From assembly GCA_001986395.2 (NCBI GenBank), contig MQVO02000005.1, forward strand, positions 868,001-932,000: a stretch of DNA of 64,000 bases, in the 5' to 3' direction. This DNA comes from Irpex lacteus (lineage: Eukaryota > Basidiomycota > Agaricomycetes > Polyporales > Irpicaceae). This document shows positions 23,327 to 34,403 of this stretch, piece by piece (the first letter of the stretch is position 1; every line of letters begins with the position of its first letter). The notes under the pieces are model-generated. The model was not told the DNA's origin and did no database searches. It saw only the letters and a program-made list of their open reading frames with translations. Made by a program: the position numbers and the translations under genes.

Positions 23327-24961
23327 ATGTCAGACGGTATCCTTCCAATGTGAGTGGTTATTTTCTGTTATTTTTCTCTAGAGATCGGCGTTCTAAATCG
23401 TTCGCAACCTCAGTATCCAAGCATTCAACGTCAGTCGTAGATGGGTTGTCGTATCGTGCAGTAAGCCAGGCTCCTTTCGGATCTATGGTGAAAGTTCTGA
23501 CCTCAGGGATGTAGCCATAGTATGCTACGACTATCTGGTGACATTGCCTGACGAGATCCTCCTGTTCTGGGCCGGAGCACGTCTAGGGTTTCCATCAGCA
23601 CTTTTCTACCTCGTTCGCTACGTTGCGATTCTGGGAAACATACCGATTGCTTACACTGCGTTCACGCACATCCAAGATATTTCCGTAAGTAACTTATGAA
23701 AAGCTGTTTGGAAGAACTATTGGTGATGCTTTCGCAGATGTAACGCGTTTGCACGTTACTGATGCTAAGGCTGTTCGCTGAACGCTGTCCGTAGTTGCAT
23801 TCGCCTCCAATACTATCATCAAGTGTTTACTGCAGCGACATCGTGCATAGTCTCTGGTTCGTTCGTCTACTATCCTCAGCCATCTGGAAATAACTCACGC
23901 ATCTAGTACAGTGCTTCTAGGCTTGCGAGCCTCTGTGTTTTATTCCAATCAAAGACGGATAGTGTGGCTGATAATTGGTGCCTTGATTCTATCACAAGTA
24001 ATGAGTGTTGTGCGTGCCCTCATATGCCTTTCCTTCCATCCCTCGGATCAAACGACACCTAGGGCTTGACAACTCTGAGCGAGTTCGCTCCGTGGGCGCC
24101 CTTACCGCCGCAATACGTTCTATTGGGAGGTTGCAAGATCAGTCTGAGTCAAATACAGTGAGTGGAAGTGCACCACCTCTGCTAGAACGTACCTGACTCT
24201 CGTTTACCAGAGGATACTGTACGTCTGCAGCTCGCGCATTATATGGCGTACCATGCTGACTGGCATCGCTATCCGAAGATGTCACTGGAGCATGGCTCAG
24301 TCTCCTCGTTTACGACGCTCTCATGTTTTACATGACTATTCGCAAAACGCTTCCTATGACCAGGGGTGTGACATTGAAGCATAGCCTGATACAGGTTCTA
24401 CAGAGAGAAGGTACATAAACTATTCCCGCGTTGTGTTCTCGATATGCTCATATTTCACATAGGTATCACGTACTTCGGGTTTGTCCTCGCGCTATAACAT
24501 ATGTAAGGATAACACCTTAATGTGCGACTTTAGAGTCCTCTTCCTCCTTTACATTATCAATATCGGAACCTTACTGGTAGGTCATGCCATTCAAAACTCT
24601 TCCTGACACCTCATCTAACTTCTTGGTACGAAGTTCTCCCCTGTGGGTGTTCCAAACGCTATTTCGTCATTGATTTGGTTGAGGCTAAATGATCGTCTCC
24701 CAAGCCATACTACAAAGGTGTACTGATCACCTTCATAAACGCGTACGTCATTAGCTCAGTTGCTTGACTTTACACACGGAGCCTGAAAAATTTCTACGCA
24801 GCCTGTCGTGCGTCCTCTCAGGTCGTGTAATGCTACATATCCGAGAGGCTGCTCGGCAGTCCATCTCGACTTCAGGCTGCAATATTCCATTAGAGACAAT
24901 ACGTTTTCTCCCCCAGGAAAGCATTGCGGGGACTCAGCCTGAACCAGGAGGTGCTATCTAG
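23327..24961 (+). pseudogene. DUF6533-domain membrane protein gene, probably decaying
   Basis: Multi-exon gene of the agaricomycete DUF6533 family (seven-helix membrane proteins of unknown role). Good exons: 23327-23349 (GCCGCCATG start), 23414-23460, 23515-23684 (TIVCYDYLVTLPDEILLFWA, the family hallmark), about 23795-23856 (CIRLQYYHQVFTAATS), 23912-23997 (VLLGLRASVFYSNQRRIVWL), 24063-24157 (LTTLSEFAPWAPLPPQYVLL), 24211-24245, 24279-24410 (WLSLLVYDALMFYMTIRKTL), 24463-24478, 24534-24576 (VLFLLYIINIGTLL), 24634-24646 and 24718-24742. Three joints fail: 23684 to 23795 is out of phase, 24245 to 24279 needs a 33-base GC-type intron, and the segment after 24742 meets a stop before the C-terminal frame that ends at 24961. 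It may be a pseudogene, or contain micro-exons or base errors. Confidence 0.6.
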
Positions 24962-25733
24962 AGAACCTTCGATTATGTTAAACACGTAGAAGGGGGATGT
25001 TCCGAGACGATTACTTGTGTCATGTGATGGCCACTTAAATTGGACATAAATGAGTAACTAGCGCAGAATCGTCGCTAGAAGCTCTCTTCACTGTGTTTCC
25101 AACAATTCAGAATTGAACAGCGAGGGCTTGTCAAGCAATGGCAACACCGTAGAAAGGAATGAAGGCAAGGGGCCCGGTTTCGGCCGCCTATAGAGGAGTC
25201 TGGCGAGTGAGAGAAAATACGACACAACATGCACTCGCGCAGCCGCAGGACAGTGAGGGAGTACAGGGGGAGGGAACTCGCCGGCTGTGAGTTCAGGTTC
25301 AAGCTGGGTGGAATTCGTGTGCAGCATCATGGCGTAGACACTCTGAGCGAATAGGCAGTAGTTCATGACCAAGAAGCGTATCGACAGAATGAAGGTTCAG
25401 CCCATCGTATGTCGAGAAGCATTGCTAGTGTAGCAAACCAGCAGCAAGATATCCCAAGATATATGAAGTACATCCAGCAAGAAGAGCCCAGCACGAGCGC
25501 ACCGCCCGTAGGACGATGCCTGGAGGCCATTGGATGAGATGCTATAGCTCGAGCAATCGATTCCGAGGCCTCGGTTGTGAAAGGCTGGGCTATATGTCGG
25601 TATCCTTGCATAGAAGTGATGGTCAGTCTCCCAGCACGTCTCCGAGAACGTCTATTATGCCTTCACTAACCTCATGATCGCCTTTAGTTGACCATCATTA
25701 GCAAAGCCAGGATGTATACTGTAGCACATGATT
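24962..25733. other. Intergenic with unassigned minus-strand open frames
   Basis: Two overlapping minus-strand frames (25611-25363 and 25372-25088) and a third around 25590-25390 (GRCARAGLFLLDVLHISWD) look partly protein-like, with hydrophobic stretches. I could not join them into one model, so a small membrane-protein gene or remnant is possible but not supported. Confidence 0.25.
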
Positions 25734-26625
25734 TCATGAGACTTTGACTGAGCGTTTCGGGTTTTGTCGCAGGCCATATCGACTGGAAGTTCGGGAAGGG
25801 CATTGCGCAGCTTCCTCAGCGGTGGGCAGAGGTTCAGAGAGGGCAGCCATAGCCGCCATTGTAGAGGAAGCCTGTGATGAGCTCGTTATGAGCTTAGTCA
25901 AGGGGTTTAACGGTGCTGCTCACGAGTTCATTCAGAGTATTTTCTTGCGTAGATGGTTGAATGGTCGGAGGGCCTGATATTTGCTCTGAACCTCTTGGCT
26001 CTCCAGGTTTCTCGATAGCAGTAGAGGCCGGCAGGCCTGTAATGGCCATGGACTTCTATTCTTAAAATCAACGGCTGTCGCTCGAGGCAACACGGATTCA
26101 ACAAAACCATACCGATGGGCCTGCTTTCCCTGTATCTAGTGTATCCGCTGCCTGTGCCCCAGAGGCCCGAGGTTTCTTAGGTTTCTTCGTCACATCCTTC
26201 CCGCCCTCATCTCTCTTCCTCTTCGGCTTCAAACATTTCGGTCCAGGCAATCTGACCCATCCCTCCTCGAATACACACTGCCTTTCTTCACGTGCCCCAC
26301 ATCTTCCGCAGTGTGGTCTTGTTCTTGAACATAGTTGCCTGACCTTGGCGCAATAATCGCATGGCTTGGGCGTGACATAAAAGTCGCGCTGGATGCCAGT
26401 GATGGGGTGTACGGTGAAGACGAAAATATGTGCAGGGTCGATACGTGTGTCGTAGTTGTCGGGTAACTTCGCAGGCCGATATAGATGCGGCCCCCAATTC
26501 TTAGTGTACTCTGGTAGTGGCTGGTGTTGCAACGCGACTGTCTCGTATGTAGAGTGCGAATTGCTCCCGTCGCCCAGCGCAGGCCCGTCGATGTTCGTGA
26601 AATCATTGGCAGACAACTCAGCCAT
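25734..26625 (-). CDS. Zn2Cys6 binuclear-cluster DNA-binding protein, 260 aa
   Basis: Probable fungal-specific transcription regulator. Three exons (26625-26113, 26055-25924, 25871-25734) close in phase; the unspliced first exon alone would read through to a false stop at 26098. The zinc cluster is atypically central (about residues 87-112): CDYC, AKVRQLC, SRTRPHC, GRC, GAREERQC, giving spacing C-x2-C-x6-C-x6-C-x2-C-x7-C. It is followed by a Lys/Arg-rich stretch (KPKRKRDEGGKDVTKKPKKP) that should act as nuclear signal. The last exons are Ser/Thr/Pro-rich and end SRYGLRQNPKRSVKVS. There is no fungal TF middle-homology region, so it is shorter than classical Gal4-type regulators. It lies 394 bases downstream of the GH7 gene on the same strand; a regulatory link is only a possibility. 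Confidence 0.82.
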
Positions 26626-27019
26626 AGATTCAGTGATTCGGATAGGATATGTTAGAATAGTGTAGCGAGTAAGAGACAGCGTTCATGTGAGTTTGGCCCA
26701 GAAACTAACCAATTATGGGCGTCTGATTAAGTCTCAGATCTTAGATTTCGCCGAGTGATTATTGGCCCCATTGCTGAATATTGCTGAATATTCGCTGGAT
26801 CGTTGCAAGATACACAGTACAATCGGTATGTCATTTTTCTACTACTAATAGCAGCACCCCATGAAGGGAACACAAAAGTGCTGTATCGATCACAATGATA
26901 GAAGAAATAAAGATGTGGTTTTGGCATTTTATACGGTCAAAAACTGGAAACTAATCCCAAGGAAATACTACCACGCTCTAAGCATCCTTAAGCACTTTTT
27001 GCACAGAAGACCCAGCTAC
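26626..27019. other. Intergenic
   Basis: Promoter of the Zn2Cys6 gene and 3' flank of the GH7 gene, both minus strand. It contains a short direct repeat (gctgaatatt twice near 26774-26794). No gene. Confidence 0.4.
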
Positions 27020-28696
27020 TTAGTAGCACTGAGAGTAGTCTAAAAAGAGAAGTCAAAGTCAGTGAGATGAAGATCAATTTTCTCAAAATCGGATACTCAC
27101 AGGGGTTGATAACGTGGCAAGTGAAAGGAGAAGCGCAGACAGTCGGGCCAGTAAAGCCAGTACCACCACACTGTCCCCACTGAGCGACGGTTCCCTGAGG
27201 AGGCTGGGTGGGCTGGGAAGCGATAGAGGTCGAAGAGCTGACGGGGCCAGCGGGAGAGCTTGGCGAGGTGCTTCCAGTGCCGGTGAAGGTGGAGTTGATG
27301 TCACCCCACTTAATGTTGGAGAAAGTGACAGAGGCAGAAGCTGATTGAGACTCGACGTTGGTGGGAAGACCAGAGTCAGCGCTGCAAGTACCACGAGCAA
27401 CACCAGGCTTGGTGGCATCACCGTCAGCGGGGTAGTTGCTGTCGAGCCATTGCATGCTGGCAGCGTGGTCGTCCCAGACTGACATAGCCAAGACCATGCC
27501 AGACTTGAGGGCAGAACCCATCTTCTTGAGACCGCCGAGGGTGGCGAAGTAGTTGGTGTCGCCGAAGACGGACTTCTGTTGAGCGCAGAAGTTGTCGGTG
27601 ATGGAGTTGACAGCATCGATTCCGGGAATGGAGACGGCGGAGTTCTGGATGACCTTGCCGTCCTGAACGTAGAGACGACGGATCTCGTGGAGGTCGCCGT
27701 TGGCTGTGCCATCGGTGGTAATGAATTGGGTAACGACAGTGAACTTGCGGCTGGTGTCAACGGTCATACCCTTGCCGAGGAAAGATTTGTCGCCCATGCG
27801 GAAGGAGTTGAAGTCACATCCGTCCTTGTCGCAAAGGCCGGAGTACCTCTCGTCATCATCACCGCACTGAGTACCCGAGCATTGGGTCTGGCCGTCGACG
27901 GAACAGGGGTGAGGAGTGAAAGCAGCAGCATCGTTGTTGGCCTCCCAGATATCCATCTCAGAGCAGCAGGTACCGAAGTTGCCGCTTCCGGCGTTGGGGT
28001 CGCTGGCAGAACCGGACCAACCCGCGACATTGGCCTATACGAAGCAGGTATTGTGAACAAGTTGTTTATTGATGGAGAGTAAAAGAGCACACGTACCATA
28101 CCGTTGATGAACTTGATGTCGTGAGGGCACTGAGAGTCACAGTATCCAGTACCGTACTTGGCACCAGCCTTGTTGGTGGGGAACTTGGACAAACCACCGT
28201 CCTGGTCCATCTGGGAGAGGTAGAGTGCACCGTTGAGACCGCAAGGGAGGTTGGACATGTCAACGTCGAAGGTGAACTCCTGGTTCAAGAGCTTGAACAT
28301 CTGGTACGCAGTGTCGGTCTGCATGAGGTAGACACGAGAGCCGACGTTGGTGCCAGTCTTGAACTTGAGAGTCAAGGCATTGCCGCTGGTGGTGATACCG
28401 TATGTGCCGGAGTAGTCAGCACCGTCGACCGCGCAGTTCTGAGCGCAGGTCGTCGCGTCTGGGCAAAGAGTGGCATCCCAGGAGTTACCGGTGTAGCAGT
28501 TAGTGTAACCGGAGGTAGTGTGGAGCCAACGCCAGTTGGCGTCGAGCACAACAGCGGTATTTTGGTTGGTGCAGCCGGCTTTTGTGCAGGTCTGAGAAGG
28601 AAGCTTGGGGTGGACCTCAGCCATCTGAGTGCCGACCTGCTGGCCGTAGACGGCAGCGATGAAGGAGAGGGCGATGAGCGCGGCTTTGGGGAACAT
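27020..28696 (-). CDS. cbhI: GH7 cellobiohydrolase with C-terminal CBM1
   Basis: Secreted reducing-end exo-cellobiohydrolase that releases cellobiose from crystalline cellulose. Three exons (28696-28097, 28034-27101, 27039-27020) give 517 aa. Signal peptide [18 protein letters not shown], then the GH7 core starting [14 protein letters not shown]. The catalytic motif [13 protein letters not shown] carries nucleophile Glu, Asp and acid/base Glu (E-x-D-x-x-E). Other family blocks are [29 protein letters not shown] and [11 protein letters not shown] Ser/Thr/Pro linker leads to the CBM1 ([19 protein letters not shown], then CHVINPYYSQCY). The last intron lies inside the CBM1 and the final exon codes only the last six residues, so an unspliced reading loses the last cysteine. 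The length and the long loop-rich core fit a cellobiohydrolase rather than an endoglucanase. Confidence 0.96.
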
Positions 28697-28704
28697 TTTT
28701 GTGC

Positions 28705-28934
28705 CTGAAAAATCAAGATGAGCAGTCGCACATTAAACCTCACGTCGGAGAGTAGTACCTTTTGGGATGAGACGACGAAACGATGAAGTTGAGTCGCGGA
28801 TGACGAAGTCAACTACCTATAAGAAATGTTAGCGCAAGACAGCTGTAGTGGTGGAAGATCTGCTCACAGGAGCTGTTCGAGGAGAGGAGTCGATGAGCTC
28901 TGCCTTTCCTCAGTGAAACGCGGTGGCCTTTATA
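28705..28934 (-). promoter_or_regulatory. GH7 TATA box and leader with possible 5' UTR introns
   Basis: TATAAAG on the minus strand at 28928-28934. The leader between it and the ATG contains two intron-like segments, one at about 28705-28758 (GTACTA donor, TTTTTCAG acceptor) and one near 28825-28866 (GTGAGC donor, TTATAG acceptor). Confidence 0.45.
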
Positions 28935-31557
28935 GTACGTCGTAGACTCAACCTTCGATACTCGTCGATGACTTTGAGCCGTTTACCGTAACATGTCGCG
29001 TGTTAGCATCACAGAAGGCGGACAAACGAGAGGACGACCATGCGACCTTGAGCCGACAATTTCGAGGGCTCCAATTCGTTCAGAGAAGATTATCTGGCCA
29101 TGTTGAACGCATACCGGGAGGTATTGGTACCCATATAAGGTAATTCAAGAACTCTACTCGTGACGTAGAGAAGACCATGTTGGCATCCTCGAGACATCGA
29201 CGCCGGCATCTGTCGAGGAAACGAAGTGGCCATGCCAAGACCAGGGCCCCAACTTTCAAAATCAACACTTCTCAATGTGTTGAGAGCATTGACTACGCCC
29301 CTCCTCCGGGGAAATAACCACGAGATCGACGGCGAGCTGTTCAGTCGGAGCGGCGGGAGAATATCGGATGGGTAAGAGTGTCGCCTCTGTCCAGTATAGT
29401 TTGATTCGTCAGGAGATTCATAAGCGACGCGCTGCCTGTACCGCCTGTTGCGCCCCATGCACAGAACGTTGACGGCGTGACCACGAGAACAAAACTACCG
29501 CGCTTCGTTCGACTTCCGGCCTGTCCAACTGACCTCCGAGGAATAGCATATCAGCACTGAGATAAGAATGGTAGATCAATCACGCAGAGCTGGTCTTCAG
29601 AGACATGGTTGTTACCACATGGCGAGTCCTGGAATGCTCTTGCGCGCAATACACGTGTTCCGATTTCCCAAATCGGGCTTTTTACTCGGTCTGAGCTCGC
29701 CCACTCATCACGTGATGTCGTTTCACCCGCGGTTTTGCCGACGTCCCGCTCATGCCGCCCCGCCCCGCTCGTGCCCGCTTTCACTCGCTTCCCTCTGTAC
29801 TTGCAGTCTCCGCTGGTCAAGAGTACTTTACACAGGTAGCATACTTAAAGTACTTAACCATAGACTCGGATATGGCAGGCAGGAGGGATTACGGTAGGCC
29901 AACAGAGCGGGATGGGACCCATGACAATGGTGGCTAGAGAAGCCCCGTACGCGAGCAGGACCTGGTACGTCTCATGTCTTGTCTATTTTTCTAATATGGA
30001 TCAGCACTTGCCGGGTATGCTCGCGGAGCGACATCCTCGATTTAATACTCATATTAATTGCTAGTAAAATAGCTACAGATTCAAACCGAGTGTTGATGAG
30101 TGCGGTCACATATACGATTAGTTCTTCAAGCCTCTACGATCTAATCTTCCACTGGATCGGACTGAAATTAACTTGATCCTGAAACATCGACAGATTCAGC
30201 GCGAGAAACGAAGCCGAGTCCGGAATGGAGTTCATTGTTTCTTGGGCGATTGCGAAGTAGGCCGGTTGGCCAGACCGGTCGCAGGCTGACATGCTTGCCA
30301 GTAGTTGGAAGCACGCACAGGGGAGAAAGGCCATGGCCCATGGAAAAGCATACATACGGACATACATGAACATGCCCTGGTATTAGGGCTTCCAATTCAT
30401 GGAGATTAAGCAATCCCTGGTTCAACGTGGGTCTCGGAGAGTAGGGTCGGACACGAGAGAGGCGAAAGAGCCTGAGTGTGATATAGCCCTATGTTGATGT
30501 AGAGTATCCTTCCCTGTTGTGATACACCGAGCCAACCCTTACTAGTAGGGCTTGGTGACGATGCAGCATCGGCCAATGTTGTAAATTGAAATAACGTTTG
30601 TACAAGGTAAGTAACCTGAGGATAACATACCGTGACTCAGATTCCACCAAATAAGTATTCTAAGTACTTATGATCAGTTATGATCTTCGCCGCCTTGGCG
30701 GCTCACAAAGTGCCCTGGTTCGGACACTCGATGAGGAGGTTCTACTACTTAGTACGGGAGTCATTACAGATAGACCATCAGGAGAAGCTACAGAGAATAT
30801 CGACTACGGCACAGCAGTGCTTGATAGCCTTACGTTGCGTTATCGCCTTGAGTCGCGCGAGAAATACGGGAAATCGGACGGAGAGCGCCAGCCTCTAACC
30901 CACGTAGTGTTTCAAGTTTGAAAGCAAGTCGCAAATTTCCGAAAACGGCATTGAACGCCACAAAGCTGCCAAACAAATAAATAAAGCCAAATAAAGCATC
31001 TTTCAAACAGTCACTACGACGATCTCAGTTTACCCAAAAGTTCTCAGTTTGCCATTGCAGGCACACATCACTATGTTCTTTTCCATCACCCCAGAGCAGC
31101 CGATTATTGCCCACACTATATGCTTGGATTTTCCGTAGTTGTTGTGATCGAAGCGCGGGAGGATGACAAGGGGAGTAGCCATTCAACTGGAACTTCTCTC
31201 GTATCAACCTGCGCTGGCAATCCGGAGATGGCCCCTGTCCAACATCGTGGTCAGCCTTCGGGACGCATCCCAGATCTGCGTATACCAGTGCTGGGATGTG
31301 GCTGCACATATGTCCAGCCCTGCTATTTGCGATACACGTTTAGTGTCAATGATATCGAGCGGAAAGGCTGGATTTGGTAAGTGCGCATATGGATATGATC
31401 ACCGTCATACTTCCTCTTGAGGAATACCCGCTTGCGGAACTATTTCTTTAGCACCGCTGTCATATTGCGAGTAAAAACCTTGACCACCACCAGTTGCAGA
31501 CAATCTCTCCTCTTCCACATTCACCACGACCAGCCCTCAGCTATATACGACAACATC
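28935..31557. other. Long gene-poor stretch
   Basis: I could not support a gene. The GH7-proximal end (to about 29900) should hold its upstream control region; a CreA/Mig1-like core CCGGGG lies near 29306. Open frames such as 29458-29090 and 31309-31025 (minus) look random. The final 20 bases before 31558 include a TATATA-like sequence for the secreted-protein gene. Confidence 0.35.
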
Positions 31558-31951
31558 ATGCGCTCCTCCGTGCCTTTCTTCGCTGCTCTATTCATGACGT
31601 TCCAGATAGTAATGGCTGTGCCGGCAGTTCTACCCATGGTTTACGGTGGATTGGTGTCGAATCAACTGCGGACAGATCGTGAGTGTTCTTGCCCCTCATT
31701 GCATTGGATAGACTCGGCTAACCACTTTTACCGTAGAATTCAACCGCATAAGGCTCGCGCCTGGCTATGTATCACCAGCTCGTCGCAGCGGCCGCATATC
31801 GAGCCCTGACGCTCCGAGTGCAAACGGCAAGAACGTCACCATTGGGAATTCAACCACCTCCTTCAACAACGGGGAGGCCCGAGGTCAGAATGGCGGCAAC
31901 AGTACCAGCGCGGACGTCACTGGCAGGTCCAGTTCGACCAAGTTGCATTAA
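31558..31951 (+). CDS. Small secreted protein, 111 aa, unknown family
   Basis: Two exons, 31558-31678 and 31737-31951, join in phase (GTGAGT donor, CCGTAG acceptor). The N-terminus MRSSVPFFAALFMTFQIVMA is a typical signal peptide; the mature part is hydrophilic, Ser/Asn/Gly-rich and basic, with N-glycosylation-like sites (NVT, NST twice). It has no cysteines after cleavage, so it is not a hydrophobin or a disulfide-rich effector. A TATATA-like element lies about 17 bases before the ATG. No homologue is recognised; it belongs to the open class of small secreted proteins common in wood-decay fungi. Confidence 0.6.
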
Positions 31952-32662
31952 GCCTGTAGTACGTGGTACATACTACTTCCATGCAATGTCACGCTAATCG
32001 CTATGCTGAAGGTTATCACTGTATCTGTATCGACTTCGCTTCTCATCAGAGCCTAGAAGCTTGTATTACATGGACTTCATGGACTTCGCATGGACTCTTC
32101 ATAGACTCTTAATAGCTTTACGGCAATCTATCGAATATTATATTTAGTTTAACTATTTTCGTTCGCGTTCACGCCCAGTCCGGGTGCGGTGCTAATCTTA
32201 GCGATCTGAACATCGTCCGCTTAGGGATTTCGTGGAAGGTTGTGTGGCCGGTAGACCTAAATATATGGTGTTACAGACGTCTGCGAATAGCAATTCTCGG
32301 AATGCCAGTGCCTCAATGCTCATATTGCCCTACGCTGGCGCGGGCTATGGCAACCGATACATAAGAACCGCACCTCACACGTATTCTGAATTACTACCGT
32401 TATGAAGCGAAGTATACTCTCCAAGTAATTTGACGATTAAGTAACCCAGCCGAGCTCACAACAAGATATTATACGTTCGCAAGAATGTTATGGACTGCTG
32501 GTGCTGACGTCGACGAACCAATCATAGGAGCTGTGGCCAGGTGTGACATATTGTGACATACGGTGGTAAAGTCACACGCTTTGAGCGTTAACTTAAGCGT
32601 GCGTTCCTGCTCCCTTTGAACTACGCTGACTTACTGCACAAGCTGTGACTTTTCAGTCTCCC
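31952..32662. other. Intergenic
   Basis: 3' flank of the small secreted protein and promoter of BTB gene 1. A short direct repeat (catggacttc, twice) lies near 32070. No gene. Confidence 0.4.
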
Positions 32663-33731
32663 ATGAGCTCCTCAGACACTCTCAAAGATTCAGCAATGCT
32701 GAGAGAGCCTCTTCCTGGCCCAACCAACTCTAGAAAGAGTCTGGATGTGTGGTACCCTGACGGTAGTGTTGTCCTCGTGGCAGACACCACAGCATTTCGT
32801 GTACACACGAGCATCCTCGCGCAGAACTGCGAGGTATTCCGTGATATGGATGCAATACCAAAGCCAGAAGTAGTAGATGACTTGGAGGAAACGTACGAAG
32901 GGTGCCCAGTAATCAGATTACAAGACAGTGCTGCTGACCTCGAGCACTTTTTAAAGGCAATCTACAACTTCCGGTGAGTTTTGCGTGAACTATGCAGCCT
33001 CACCTCTAAAGCTCCTTGGATAATCACTCAGCTACTTCCGTCCCGGCGCAAAGACCAAGTTCTCAGTTGTTGCTGCAATACTACGCCTGAGTACGAAGTA
33101 TATGGCGAACGATCTTCGCCGTCAGGCGATTGTTACCCTCTCCACGGCATTCCCATCACAATTCGACGACTGGTCTAGCCGCAATATTACACGCTTGGTG
33201 CCACACTTTATCGGCGAGACGTCCGCTATGATTACTCTTTGCCACCAAACCGGCATCAGAGTCTTCTTACCGGGAGTGTACTACGCTGCGGCCAAACGGC
33301 CGTTATCCGACGTATTGAACGAGCTGCATTCCCTCGATCTCGACAGCAGAACAAAACAGGAGATTTGTGCTAAATTTGTTCTCGGCCGAGAAAAACTGCG
33401 CGCAATCGAAATCAAGAGTGTCTTGTCGTTCTTCGAACCCACCTTCAACCGCCCAGGATGTCAGAACGGGAATGATACCGCCGCTTTACAGCGGTACGCG
33501 GGTACTGCACTGGTAAGAACTGCGGACGCAGAACCTTACCAAGATTGGTGCACGGCGAACCCTGAGCTTGTCGGCAAGTTTATCAACGTCTGCACGAAAT
33601 GCTGTGATACGATCGAGCTGCATGTATCCGACGCAAAACGTGAGATTTGGAAACAGCTTCCTGGCCTTTTCGGTCTTCCAGACTGGAATACGTTGCGGGC
33701 GGAAGATGAGGTGGACGAGATGGGGGAGTAG
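32663..33731 (+). CDS. BTB/POZ domain protein 1
   Basis: BTB-domain protein, probably a dimerising adaptor, possibly for Cul3 ubiquitin ligases. Two exons (32663-32973, 33032-33731) give 336 aa. The BTB fold is seen as LDVWYPDGSVVLVADTTAFR, VHTSILAQNCEVFRDM, the conserved CPVIRLQDSAADLEHFLKAI and LRLSTKYMANDLRRQAI. The C-terminal half contains four clustered cysteines/histidines around NVCTKCCDTIELHVSD, then WKQLPGLFGLPDWNTL. Agaricomycetes carry dozens of such genes. It is followed 672 bases downstream by a paralogue of the same design, pointing to tandem duplication. The ATG at 32663 fits the leader; no better upstream ATG in frame. Confidence 0.86.
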
Positions 33732-34403
33732 ATCATCTAGCCAGTAGATAAGATAGCCTCGGCTAAGCCATTTGTGCGCAGAGAGCCAGATGGTGAGTCT
33801 AAATCTCTATTTCCCAGACATCGCCGTTTGAACGCCCGTAATTGGTTGTAGGACGACATACCCCATGTACCGTACTTATACCCGTCAATCGCACACTTGT
33901 TCCGTCTCCTTCGCCAGGCCCCGATCGTACGAGGTCCAGACCGCCACTCTCTTCTTCTCCACAGGTGCTGCATGGCCGCACAAATTGCGAGAACCCGCCT
34001 CGAATCTCGAATGGCCGACTGGTATGGACTCCACGCGGAACGATTGGTTGAATGTCGCAATACACGGAACTCGGCATGTCTCTTGTCACAAGGCCGACAG
34101 CTCAATAACAAACTCTGAAGGAAATTCCATGGATCGTAAGCCACTGTGTATTGCTCTCGGTCCAAGTGAAAGGTCTGCATAGCCCGCGGAGGCGTATGGT
34201 CGCCGTCTGAGATCATTGGCGCTGAATCAGGCGCCAACTGGTCGGTGGCAATGCATCCGTCGCAGCATCCTCGTCCGGAAATAGTATTCGTAGTGCTCGT
34301 CCCACGATTGGTATAAAGGGGTGTGCGACCTACCGTGTGATGGGTCTGGCCCGGCCGCTCTGTATAAAAGCTGACCTCAAGCTTCTAGCAAATAACCTCT
34401 GCA
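33732..34403. promoter_or_regulatory. Intergenic with TATA box of BTB gene 2
   Basis: TATAAAA at 34363-34369, about 40 bases before the ATG of BTB gene 2. A 166-codon minus-strand frame fills most of the gap but has random composition and is not accepted. Confidence 0.45.

Noticed and set aside
29300..29315. CreA/Mig1-like CCGGGG site upstream of the GH7 gene
   Set aside because: A single six-base match about 600 bases from the ATG is expected by chance, so it is not listed as a feature.
33737..34237. 166-codon minus-strand frame between the BTB genes
   Set aside because: Arg/Ser-rich without pattern and antisense to the promoter of BTB gene 2.
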